Part shown: piece by piece, positions 36,131-46,700 of the stretch
Numbering within the stretch: the first letter of the stretch is position 1
Layout of the letters: the number at the start of each line of letters is the position of its first letter
From: Acanthacorydalis orientalis
Taxonomy: Eukaryota > Arthropoda > Insecta > Megaloptera > Corydalidae
DNA: 64,000 nt
Reading direction: 5' to 3'
Assembly: GCA_034766995.1 (NCBI GenBank)
Contig: CM068315.1
Span: 24,241,562 to 24,305,561, forward strand
The notes under the pieces: model-generated
The model's database searches: none
Seen by the model: only the letters and a program-made list of their open reading frames with translations
Told to the model about the DNA's origin: nothing
Translations under genes and position numbers: made by a program

Positions 36131-36684
36131 ACTTGTAACTGAAAAATAAAAGAGGTTTAATAAGCTATGGCTTGATATAATGTATGTATACATTTTTTAG
36201 ACAATGTGTATAAAAAAATGTATATAAAAATTGGTCTTATTTTTCTTCTACTGTTAATTTAATTATATTTAATCTACATGAAAGAATGGGTTCAATAAAT
36301 ACTGTAAGAATAATTTAAAAATACGATAATATTTATTAATTCCATAGTATTTTATCCAAACATCTTTCTTAAGAAGCACTGAATCCATTTGAATCTTCAT
36401 CTTGGACCATAATAATAAAATACTATTTATAATCTACTGGTAATTAAAAATCAAGTATACAATTATAAATTTATAATCAACAATAATACTGTTACTTAAA
36501 GATCTGATTTCTTAAAATATATAAAGTATTTTTTAATTAGCTTCCATATTTTTTCCAAACACCAATTTCTGCAGATGAAATGTAAGTCTAGTATTTACCG
36601 TTATTATAACCAACTCACAACTGAAAAAAAATATTACTGAGTTATAGGGTGATAAAGTGTGCACATGCTTTCGGATCTGCTGTA

Positions 36685-36729
<45 letters not shown>

Positions 36730-37470
36730 GAAATTAATCATGTTTATTTCACTAAAAAAATATCTGTCATTCACTTAAAAAAATATTTAAACGGGAATCA
36801 TCTCATATTCGAACCTTGAACTTCTTATTTAAATGGACATCGAACTATACAAACCGCAAACAGTCATTATGACAAAATAAACAACAATGCGCTTTTCGAA
36901 AGTATATCGAGGAATACCCTAATTTGATGGAAAATAAAAATATACCCCGACATTACGCACACACATAAATTTCAACGCTATTGACGTAAGTGGTCATATG
37001 TTTAAGATTCGAAACAAACGAACCCACTAATGATTCAGTGTAATGGAATATTTACGATTCCATTTTATTTGACATAAATTCATTGTAAATATGTTACAGA
37101 GTTCAACAAAATTCATATGTATGTTAGTTTAAACCAGGTTCGTTCTAAACAGACATTTTTCCTAGAACTGTGCATACATACACTTATAATTATTTAATTT
37201 GATAATGCTAATAATTACGGCTTGTTTGTAATTCATTTCATGCTTTCATTTATTTGTTGTAGTGTATACAGAAACGAACAATATAATGGGTTTTTCTGCA
37301 AGTATTCGATAAAACTACATTTCGAATTTGTACGAAAATAGACACATTTCTTTTGAATTTTATCTTGAGAATGATTATAATTCATATAACTGGTTGACAT
37401 AATCAAAAAAGACGAATTAGACTTAAGTTTTAATAAAATTCCCAATAATTATACAGAATTAGACTAGTTG

Positions 37471-37472
<2 letters not shown>
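36131..37472. other. No gene seen
   Basis: AT-rich; contains (TA)n at 36682-36724. Frames up to 70 codons are low-complexity. Confidence 0.5.

Positions 37473-37541
<69 letters not shown>
37473..37541. repeat. (TA)n microsatellite
   Basis: About 69 bp of pure TA, roughly 100 bp left of the hAT element. Confidence 0.97.
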
Positions 37542-37545
<4 letters not shown>

Positions 37546-37706
37546 GAATGTTGAATAAAAACTGATTACTTTTTAATTAGTGTAATTTATTACATGAAAT
37601 TATTGATTAATCGTTTCTTCGATTCAAGTAAATAATAATCAGCGACGGATCTTTTTATTAGGGCTACCTAAAACATTTTCATTTTTGGGGCCTCCATGAA
37701 TATATA

Positions 37707-39253
37707 CAGCCTTGGCTAGAAGTATTGAGCACCCCATAATTATGCACTTATCTTCAAATATGGCGGTGTCGAATAAAAATAAAATTACATGTATTTAAAG
37801 GTAATCAAATTAATTTATTTATTTCAATACTTCATTGTCGACCCCTTCCCCTCAGATTTTATTACAGCAGAGATACAGTTTGACACTGTTGCGACTAATC
37901 TGCGACACTCATCACTGGTAATATTCTTCCATTCTTGCACAAAAACAGTTTACAGTGAGATTTTTGATGTTGTTGAATATTGTCATATTCTCCACTTTAG
38001 TATTCCCCACAAGTGCTCTATCGGGTTCAGATTTGGGGACTATACTGCCCAGTCTAACAATTCAACATCATTTTCTCGAATCCACTTAATTGTAGCCGCA
38101 GATTTGTGACATGGTGCATTGTTCTGTGGATTTATACACACTTGCAAGTTTGTATCGCCAAAAATTTTACTGAACATTTACTGTCCGCAGTACCGTTTCA
38201 AGGACATAAATATATTTTTCGCTGTCTATGCGGCGTTCGCTAACGAACATTTCGCCTACGTCACTGGCTGCTATGCAGTTTCAGATCATAATTCCGCCTC
38301 CCCCATGCTTCTCTGTAGATATCACGCACTCGGGGATATATTCCTCACTGATTCGTCTCCTTACATAGGAGACACTACGAGTACAAAATACCTTAAAATA
38401 AATTGAAAATTGACGTTTTTTTTAATAAAGGCGTTGTTCTTCTCAAAACGATCTTTAACGGTATTTATGAACAAATAGAAATAAAGTATACCTCATATAT
38501 AAAGTATACCAAAGTTATACTCATCAGACCACACTACATTTAATCAATCATTCTCAGTTAAATACCGACGTCTTATAGCCCGCCCAAGGCGGGCTTTTTT
38601 GTTTTGATCTGAGAGCCATGGTTTCTTCCTGGCCTTGCCACCTTTCAGCCCAGCTTCTCCAAGTCTTCTTCTCACCGCTCTTGTACTTATATTTTATTGC
38701 ATTTGCTCTAATGTATCAGCATCGAACATGACAGAAGATTTCTTTAGTGAAGATAGGATATATTTATATCCTTGGAACGGCGCTGGGCCCATTGTTAAGT
38801 AAAATTTTTGGTGGTACAAACCTGGACAATGTACAATTCAACAGAACAATGCACCATGTCACCAATCTGTGGCCACAATTGAGGGGATTCAAGAAAATTG
38901 CGTTAACTGTTAGATTAGCCAGGATAGTCCCCAGACCTAAACCCGATAGATCACTTGTGCGGAATACTAAAGCATAGGATACGAGAACACTCAATAACAT
39001 CAAAAAACTCATTGAAAACTGTGATTGAGGAAAAATGGAATACTATTACTAGTAACGAGTGTCGCAGTCTAGTTGCAACAACACCAAAGGATCGCTGCTG
39101 TAATTAAGGGCTTAGGGGAAGGCGCAACGAAATATTGAAAAAAATAAATAAATTTGATTACTTTAAACACATGTAATTTTATTTTTACTTAACACAACCA
39201 TATTTGAAGGTAAGTGGATAATTATGGGGTACTAAAACTTTTCGCCAAGGCAG
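37707..39253. mobile_element. Tc1-type inverted dimer (two 3' halves tail-out)
   Basis: TA-flanked ends CAGCCTTGGCTAGAAGTATT and (right, inward) CTGCCTTGGCGAAAAGTTTT. Similarity continues inward for nearly 100 bp. From about 38750 to 37707 the minus strand encodes Tc1 from the second HTH (VRRRLGEAGLKGGKARKKPW) to the catalytic region (NNAPCHKSAATIKWIRENDV, then LNPIEHLWGILKWRI). From about 38790 to 39253 the plus strand encodes the same C-terminal half again. It has frame breaks but readable remains (VQF..NAPCH; SPDLNPIEHLWGILKHRI when frames are followed). Both outer ends are therefore 3' ends and the true 5' end is missing. Confidence 0.85.
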
Positions 39254-39897
39254 TATATATGTATTTTTTCCTGCATTTAACTTAAATTATGTAATCAACG
39301 AAAGAGACAGGTGACACAAAAAGCATGTACTTCAAATGATGGTTTATTTTTTTTTTTTTTTGATATGTACTATATGAACTCGCAATGTTAAAATAATACT
39401 AACTCACATTGACAAAATAAAAATGACAAATACCCATTATAGAATCGCATATATTTAAGTTTTTAACTAGGTTTTCAATACCTCACTTCATATTCGGGGG
39501 CCCCCTTAAGAACAAAAAAAAATGTTTGCATATTTATTTTTTCACTGCAACAAAATAACACAGAGAAAAGAATCGATAATTGTGTATTGATGACTATTAT
39601 TCAACACTCGGACCCTTGTTATAAATAAACTTTTTTCTTAACTTTTATTAACATTCACGAACTTGACTTAAGAGTAATCTTTTTAAAATTAGAACACAGA
39701 AATGCAGTTAAATTATTCAATCGAACCGTTTTAGCAGTTTGTCTTACTCCAAAGTTTCATTGTTGATAATCAATTTTTAAACTTTTAATAAAATTCTTTA
39801 TAAATAAATTTATAAATGTTAAAATGTTTAATAATAAAAAAAACTTCATCCAATTAAAAATATCATCCTATTTCAAATTATTGTTTTTGAATAGAAA

Positions 39898-39899
<2 letters not shown>

Positions 39900-39957
<58 letters not shown>
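39900..39957. repeat. (TA)n microsatellite inside the hAT element
   Basis: Fifty-eight bp of TA. Confidence 0.97.
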
Positions 39958-39964
<7 letters not shown>

Positions 39965-40698
39965 ATAAACAATAACAACATAAATAAACTTATCTGAAAA
40001 TAGCACGTCATCTTATGACGAATCTACCTTTAATTAAAAAAGTTCATTTGCAACTGATGTTATCAGATCACATGTCTTGTTTGTTGACAGAAAAACATCT
40101 AATTTTATGAAATTTCCTGGAATTTTGTCGGTTATTGCCCAAATGTTTTCTTACATTTTTTTTATGTTTCTCGAGAAAATACATTAAATTATTTGAGTGA
40201 TTATTTCAATCGCTACAAATGCAATCGAATTCAAATTAACAAAATTGTACAACAATGGTAATTTAACAGTCATGGTTTTCAATGTTTGCTTTTGACATGT
40301 TTTATTTATTTGTACAATGCAGTTTTTTTTAATTTTCGTTCATTGTGGAGCATCTTACAGAGCGGGGTCCTTATCTTCGTAACCTTCATTAGTTTTCACA
40401 TAGATCCGTCCCTGATAATAATAATTAATTTTAGATAAATATTAGATAGAATTCGTTATATATCACCTGTCAATTTAAACACAATAAAAATGTTTTTATA
40501 CTAGGAAAACTCATAACATGCAATTAATTCTTAGTTTATCTTTTGTATAGACTATTAGCGTTGCACATATGCAAGTCATGTTGCATTTTGAACAAAACAA
40601 TTTATATGATTGACACTACATTTAATTAAAAAATAATTTTATTCCAACTAATTTATTCCTTTATCTTTTATAACTATTATCCGTGTAGCAATATTTTA

Positions 40699-41386
40699 TT
40701 AACTGTTTGCACTTCGTTGGCTCCACTACGGGGACACTCATCATATATTTCAAAAATTCGTTTGCTCCACTATGGGGACATGCGCAATTTTTGCGCATTA
40801 TTGCTTTTTGAGAAAATCAATTAGGTAGTGGTGGAGATTGTTCTTTTGGGAAATGGAAATATGTGTTATCAATTCATACATTCTCTATAAAAATGTAAAA
40901 CATAACAAAAACGAGATTCTACTGATACATTTGAAATATCGAAAACTTTTACTGAATCATCTAATAGGAAATTTTCGTCAGGAAAAAAAACAAAAACTTC
41001 TACTTCTAATTTTGAAACTAGGTTAAATGAAAAGCTTCACATAATGAGAAAAGGTGAAAGAAAAGAACTGTGTTGTACGTTCCAAGAGAAAGAAAACAAG
41101 TGGGAGACGTCAAAGGAGTGATTACTGCGATACTTGTCTAAATAAACCCAGAATAAACATGGAAGACTGTTTTCAAAAGTACCAAACCATGGCGCGTAAC
41201 AAAATATAAAATGCAAGCGTTATTTACATTAAAATAATGCATACTTACAAAATAAATAAATTCGTAAGCATTTCCGATGTTCTCTCTTTAAAACAAATCT
41301 TCCTTTTTCCAAAAAACCTACAGAAAAAGAGTGCCGGAATTTCTGGTTCATAGTATCAAAGAAATATTCGGAGTGCAAAGGGTTAA
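40699..41386 (+). mobile_element. Internally deleted piggyBac element with TTAA borders
   Basis: TTAA at 40699-40702 and 41383-41386. The inverted ends are CTGTTTGCACTTCG and (right, inward) CCCTTTGCACTCC. Subterminal features typical of piggyBac are present. One is a palindrome TGCGCAATTTTTGCGCA near 40788. The other is a tandem block (GGCTCCACTACGGGGACA near 40729, TGCTCCACTATGGGGACA near 40763). Only the last ~120 codons of the transposase remain. Confidence 0.88.
40838..41209 (+). pseudogene. piggyBac transposase C-terminus with cysteine-rich domain
   Basis: The first frame gives WEMEICVINSYILYKN, then LLLNHLIGNFRQ. It matches the final helices of piggyBac/PGBD transposases (normally …NSYILY…LIGNFR). 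After a shift it continues RLNEKLHIMRKGERK. A second shift opens the terminal cysteine-rich domain: CVVRSKRKKTSGRRQRSDY, then CDTCLNKPRINMEDCFQKY. The Cys are those of the zinc-binding RING-like tail (C-x-R in place of C-x2-C at the start). The RNase-H-like DDD core is absent and two frameshifts block translation. Confidence 0.85.
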
Positions 41387-41559
41387 AAATCAATATTTTT
41401 TTAAAAATATCGATGCGATTAAGTATACACATCATTGACGAATTTAACAGAGGAATGAAAATTGAATGGAATGCATTTGAACAAAATTCTTTAGTATTTA
41501 AATCGAATATCCCACTCTGTTTGAAGAAAAAAATATTTTACTAGTGTATTCTACATGTG

Positions 41560-41950
41560 AAACAGGGGTTCTTAATGGCAAAAGAAACCAACAACTTAAG
41601 ACAATGCAGAGAAGTACGAAAAGACGTATATTGAGAATGACAAGAAGAGATAAGAGGAAAATAAAATAGATACGATAACAACTGGAGTTACTGACATAAT
41701 AAGAAGAGTGAAGAAAAATTTAAAATGGAAATGAGCGAGACATATTGCAAAAAAGAAGACAATCTAAGGACAAGAGAAATTATTGATTGAAAACCGAGAA
41801 ATTTAAAAAGAAACAGAAAAATATCAATGAACAGATGAGATATGGACATATGAAAATTTATTGTAGAATCATAAAAATGGCATTGTCAATCGTTTAAACT
41901 GGAAAATTTCAGAAGATTTCATCGAGCAGTGGATCGAAAGAGGCTATTTC
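41560..41950 (+). mobile_element. 3' fragment of a non-LTR retrotransposon
   Basis: The plus-strand reading gives LKTMQRSTKRRILRMTRRDK, then QTGVTDIIRRVKKNLKWK and RHIAKKKT. The end is EDFIEQWIERGYF. This is the post-RT region of endonuclease-type LINEs (RxxMERKMLGI…TGVKDVIKRIKKLKW…). It has stop codons and no RT domain. It differs from the LINE at 21170-22290. Confidence 0.75.
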
Positions 41951-42354
41951 TGAAGATATGTTTAAGTATTTTAAAAGATCATTCATGATTGTTTAAATTA
42001 TTAATCAAACTTTTAAATATTTTTCGAAACGCAATTACTGATCAAATCTCTTCTAAATCTTTTCTAAATATTAATCATTTCTGAATGTTTCTATTTTGAT
42101 ATTTTAATTCAGAACGCCAAACTGAAAGAAAATCAGTCCATCAGTGAATCTTCGAGATTTAATTACTGATAATTATCTTTTTCTTATATACATAAATTTA
42201 AAGATCTGTTTTTACATATTAGGCATATGCAAACGTATTAGTCTTGTTTTATGGAAGATTTGTAAACGATGTTGAATGAAAATTAATCAAGGATATAAGA
42301 GAAATTAGCAGGAGAACTGAGTTGATCGAATAACTGTTTTTTTTTAATAATTGC

Positions 42355-42725
42355 ATGCGATGTGAAGAATTCAGAAGCTTGTATAGTGGACACCGAATGA
42401 ACTCTTCGAAAACGGTATTGCCGATCGAGTTAACACTAAAATCGTATTGCTTTTCAAGCAACTTGAGAAGAATTTTTTATAGAATATCGGTACCGGTGAT
42501 GAAAAATGGGTTATGTACTACAATCATAAATGTACATATTCATATGTAGATGTCGGCTAGCCATCAACATCAATGAAAAAATCGGAAATTCTAATAAAAG
42601 GACCCTTCTTTGCATCTGGTATAAAATGAAGGTATGCTGTTTTACCAGCTCCTCCAGTTGAATGAAACTGTTACTGCCAAGCGCTATGGTCGTCAGTTGA
42701 ATCATTTGGCTGAAGCTAATATTTA
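42355..42725 (+). pseudogene. Mariner transposase fragment, 5' side of a nested insertion
   Basis: Plus-strand pieces include FYRISV, GDEKW-like residues followed by VMYYNHKC near 42500, then LLCIWYKMKGMLFYQLLQLN, ETVTAKRYGRQLNHLAEAN. These are the first Asp region and the middle of a mellifera/mauritiana-type mariner. The frame is cut at TA 42724-42725 by the minus-strand mariner that follows. It resumes at 43973. Confidence 0.8.
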
Positions 42726-43970
42726 TTGGACCACCCATAAGTAATGTGGTTTTTTTTAAAAAAATGATGTTTCGTTAAAAACTTTCCGTTATTATTAGAA
42801 CTACTTCCCATCTTAATCTTAAATTTTCAATACCCAGAAAATAAAACTTTTTTGGTTTTGCATTAAAAGAAGAGTCGAGCTTCTTTCGGATATCCCTCTT
42901 TGTATTAAACCGTTTTCCATTGATGTGATTTTTGAGAATTCAGATTAGATAATAATCCTATGGTGCTAGGTTAGGCGAATATGGTGGATGAGTCATGACT
43001 TCCAATTCAAATTTGCTCAGTTTTAAGAGTGTTTTGCGTGCCGTGTGAGGTTGGGCGTTGTCATAGTAAAAATTATACGTTTTCTGTTGGCTAATTCTGA
43101 CCGCTTTTCATCAATGTATTGTTTTATTCATACCAATTTCTTACAGTACAACTCCTTTGTGATGGTTTGATTCTTTGGTAATAGCTCGTAATGAATAATT
43201 TCTTCCATATCTCAGCAAACAGACAACATAACCTTTTTTGGATGAAGCCCTCGTTTCTCAATTGAAAATGATGTTTCGTTGCGGTTAGCCCATGATTTTT
43301 GACGTTTAATATAATATTTAAACAATTAATTTTTCGTCACCATAAACAATTCTATTCATAAACGGATCATTTTACAATCGGCATGAATGAGAAGCACAAA
43401 TGTCCACACGTTGTTCCATAACTCATGTGGAACTTACTGATCCAGCTTAGTAACCTTACCAATCATTCTCTAGTGGCGATGAATAATTGAATGCGTTTAT
43501 TTGAGCTTTTTGGTTAATTCTTCTACAGTTTAATTAAGTTTTTAGTCCAGTAGTGTTTGCAGGATCTCATCATTAAACTTTTGAAGATGTCCTGACCTTT
43601 ACTTATCTTTAAGGCTATAGTTCTCGGATTTAAATCTTTGAAACCATCTTTGTACTTGAGTAAAACTAATAACATCTGAACTATAAATTCCCAACATTTT
43701 TTCTCTGCAGTTGTAAAGTTGTTGTCGTGAAGAAACTCTCAAAACAAAATATGTCTAATTTTCTCTTTTGAACTTCCATGACGACTAATATTTTTTCTTA
43801 TAAATTTGCATGATCACTGTTAATCTTCCACGATAAAGCATTACACAGAGAAAGCATAACATACAACTGAGCAGAATGTGCATCTGATACTTTATTGCAA
43901 TAACTGGAAAGTAGTACAACATCCATTTTCACGCATGTGAAAATACCGCATTATTTATCAAATGATCAAA
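42726..43970 (-). mobile_element. Decayed mariner inserted into another mariner
   Basis: TA-flanked ends TTGGACCACCCATAAGTAAT and (right, inward) TTTGATCATTTGATAAATAA, 1,245 bp. On the minus strand readable blocks match mariner transposase in order: HTH remnants near 43560-43700, a GDEK…RNETSF region near 43300, and PPYSPNLAP-like residues near 42970. The tail near 42840-42930 matches GKRFNTK…FFF. Many stops. It is closely related to 55908-57257. Confidence 0.85.
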
Positions 43971-43972
43971 TA

Positions 43973-44360
43973 GAAAACACAATTTACTGGACAAGAAAGC
44001 CGGAAGATCATTTTTCTGCACGACAACGTTAGGTCGTATATTGCTCTTACTATTCATCAAAAACCATTTTTAAGTTATGCTGTGAAGTTTCCTCACATGT
44101 CGTTTTCGGATTATTATTCATTCCAGTCAATAGAGAATTCTTTAACTAGACAACACTTTCCAGCTATGGCTGCTGTAAAATGTATCGATGATTTCACAGT
44201 CTTCAAAGTTGATATCTTTTTTCTGCGAAATAATCCGAAACTAGCCCGAGACATTCAGAAAATTGAGGGCAACTATTCTGATGATTGAATTGTATTTAAA
44301 TATCATATTTTATGAAAATGAAACGCAAGCTTGTCAAAAATATAGTCAAACTTTTGCACG
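43973..44360 (+). pseudogene. Mariner transposase fragment, 3' side of the nested insertion
   Basis: Plus strand: KIIFLHDNVRSYIALTIHQK (the LHDNARPHVA motif, here with its Asp kept), then FPHMSFSDYYSFQSIENSLT (normally PPYSPDLAPSDYHLF). It ends with NPKLARDIQKIEGNYSDD, matching the usual LPERW.KV…DGQYF, and a stop at 44288. A terminal-repeat-like stretch (CAAACTTTTGCACGCAGCTG) follows near 44347. It continues the frame interrupted at 42725. Confidence 0.82.
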
Positions 44361-44699
44361 CAGCTGACATAAAAATACTTATAAATTTTAAAAGAAGGAC
44401 TATTTTTTAAGAAAAGAAATTCACTTATCTCAATGTCATTGTTAACACTAGCATGTCAAAGGCAACCGAATCGTTTGTCCTTAGTGCCAAATAAAAGAAA
44501 AACCCTCATATTCACATATAAATGGTGGACATAAATAAACACCGAATTTATATTTACAAAATATGTATAAAACGAGGTCATATCGTCGAATCGGGAGAAA
44601 AAAAATTAACATATTCAGTAATTATTCTCAGCCGACATGTCAAATACAAGTATTTGTCAGTAATAATGTGCTAGTGACCTATAAAATGCTAATAGTAAT

Positions 44700-44960
44700 A
44701 ATTTTTAACGAAAATGTATTCTTTTTATGCGAGAAACGATTTAGCTGTTCAGTTCTATGAGTCACGCGAGCAGAAGTTTCGGTCCGTGCAGCGACATATA
44801 CGCCAGGTACAGGACCACCGTATGTATTTGTGCCTGGTCTACAGTCATACCTGTCTGTGTCTTACAGATTGTTGTGTTTTTATTCAATGGTCGTTATACA
44901 GTCGTTACTAGTGGCAACGATTCGTTCATATCGTACACAAAGCACACTCTTCCATACACA
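44700..44960. other. GC-richer island with several overlapping open frames
   Basis: Clearly richer in GC than its surroundings. All three plus-strand frames are open for more than 60 codons (44714-44911, 44757-44972, 44830-45066). The minus strand also has a 43-codon frame with balanced composition (YDCRPGTNTYGGPVPGVYVA…). Splice-like sites exist on plus (ATACGCCAG|GTACAG near 44806; TGTCTTACAG near 44866). The coding strand cannot be decided. A promoter or 5' UTR exon is possible. Confidence 0.35.
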
Positions 44961-45261
44961 TTTTTCCTCTAACACGTTTTTTTACTCGTTTAAATACATT
45001 AAGTATATTTATCCCTTACACCATATACATAAGTGTATACGAAACTGTTTTCATAAACTAGACTAAGAATACTCTATCATATTCGTGACGAGCTTCTTCA
45101 TAACCGAATCTAATTCTTTTCAAAACTTGGAATCTTCTTAACAGCGATATTTATAAAAATCTCATACAAAATTCGTTATAATTGTCAACATACATTTTAA
45201 ATACTAGTTTTTATACGCATTAAACAGATTTTTACAACAATGTAACGTAAAAACAACAAAG

Positions 45262-45600
45262 AGATTTGAATAGTTGATAGTGTTTTTGTTTAAATATTTT
45301 TTTACTTCTTTTCAAGATTTTATAAATAAAACACGGAAAATTTATCATGGAAAAGTACGCGATGGAACAACAATAAGGAAGATTGACGTCTTAAATATGA
45401 TTCGGTGTTCTGATCTTAATGTTTTAACATGTCATGTCTTATACAGGATACGCAAATACAAAGAAGTGCTTTGAATAGTTGATATTTTGTTTGTTTAAAT
45501 TTTTTTTTCTTTTCTTTTCAAGATTTTATAAATAAAATTTTAGGAATTTATCATAGAACGGTACACGACGGAACAATGTACCAAAATAATTGAATTTTAT
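45262..45600 (+). repeat. 204-bp tandem duplication of a transposon 5' region
   Basis: TTTGAATAGTTGATA, a T-rich block, TTCAAGATTTTATAAATAAA and TTTATCATGGAAAAGTACGC start at 45267. They recur from 45471 (TTTATCATAGAACGGTACAC). Both copies contain the start of the same transposase frame. Only the second reads on, as YTTEQCTKIIEFYFENQRS after small shifts. Confidence 0.85.
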
Positions 45601-46700
45601 TTTGAAAATCAGCGTTCTACTAGCATATCGTCATTATTTTAATGTTCGAACAGGACCATCGGAGTCACTGATTAATCGTTCGATTGTACATTTTCGATAA
45701 CAAGGTACAGTTAGTAACCGTTTCAGATCTGAAAGCCATCGTTCAGCTCTAAATGAGGAAAATATTCAACGTGTACAAGAGAGTATTGAGCAAAGTACTA
45801 AAGCGGTAACCAGAAGACGTTCAACCGAGTTTGGAATATCTCTGAGGTCGCTGCAAAGAATTTTGGCTGTATTAACCCTTAAATTACACGTAGGGTCAAA
45901 GTGACCTCAACAATTCGTGTGTTTCGTATGTTTTATACAGATAGTGTGTAGTTTAAGGGTTAAAATATTTCCATACAAAGTGCAGCTCGTATAAGAGCTA
46001 AGGCCAACAGATTATCAAAATCGACTTGATGATGAATTCGTTTTCGCTAACAAGTAGAAAAAAATAATGAATTTATTCACAATTTGATTAAGAGTGATGA
46101 CGCTCGTTTCCATTGAAATTGCTACGTGAACAGGTTAAACAGTAGATAATGGACTACAGAGAATCCAAGAGCACTTGATCAGTGACAATGTAAGATTATA
46201 CTGTTTGATGCGGAGTAACGTTCGAAAGGATTATAGGTTTTTATTTATTAGAAAATGAAGACGGTACTGCTTTAATCATAAATGGTGCACAATACTGTAT
46301 GATGGTAGAACAATTTTTGAGGACAGCTGTTGATAATCATTCACAGATGTGGTTTCAATAAGATGGAGTTACAGCGTGCTCACCAAGATCCGTTGTGGAA
46401 CTTTTACGGGACATTTTTGGCGAACGCATAATTTCAAGAAACAGCAATTTTAATTGATCTGAGCGTTCGCCTGATTTGAGCTCCTCCGATTTTTTTCTTT
46501 TGTGCTACTTAAAAGAACGTGTATACGTCAATACACCAAAAACCATCCTGCAAATAAAGAACAACACACGGGAAAAAATTCGAGCGTTATGTCCAGAAAT
46601 CCCGAGAGAAGTGATAAAAAATGCATTAGAATGAGTTCGACTTTGTCAAGCCAAAAATGGAGATCTTTGCATGATGTCATTTTTCATGTGTAATCAAAAA
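45545..46700 (+). pseudogene. Tc1/mariner-superfamily (ITm) transposase relic
   Basis: In plus-strand order: an HTH start near 45550, and SRSESHRSALNEENIQRVQE-like residues near 45725. Then comes RRSTEFGISLRSLQRILAV near 45815, cut by an 84-bp insertion, and SPYKVQL at 45970. A catalytic block WFQ.DGVTACSPRSVVELLR lies near 46350, and SPDLSSSDFFLLCYLKERVY near 46470. The end is EIPREVIKNALE, then a stop. The W-F-Q-Q-D-G-A and S-C-D-L-T-P-x-D-F-F-L-W wording is that of insect DD37-type or Tc3-like ITm elements. Several stops interrupt it. Confidence 0.82.
45872..45963. mobile_element. 84-bp TTAA-flanked miniature inverted-repeat element
   Basis: TTAA at both borders. The ends CCCTTAAATTACACG and (right, inward) CCCTTAAACTACACAC are inverted complements. 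It interrupts the ITm transposase just after …QRILAV, and the coding resumes on the other side. It is therefore a true insertion of piggyBac type. Confidence 0.85.

Larger units (their letters stand above)
37640..40414. mobile_element. hAT-like element with exact 8-bp target duplication, host to a Tc1 dimer
   Basis: The ends are CAGCGACGGATCTTTTTATT (left, from 37640) and CAGGGACGGATCTATGTGAA (right, inward from 40414). Exactly ATAATAAT lies on both sides (37632-37639 and 40415-40422). An 8-bp duplication with CAG…CTG ends is the hAT pattern. After removing the Tc1 insertion (37707-39253) about 1.2 kb remains, with no hAT transposase motif seen, so it is non-autonomous or gutted. It carries an unusual GC tract, GGGGGCCCCC at 39496-39505, and a related GGGGCCTCC just left of the Tc1 insertion. 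Confidence 0.82.

Noticed and set aside
38577..38600. AGCCCGCC-CAA-GGCGGGCT followed by T6, a perfect-looking bacterial intrinsic terminator.
   Set aside because: It lies inside the Tc1 coding region on minus (KKARLGRAIRR) in a eukaryotic genome; the palindrome follows from the codons.
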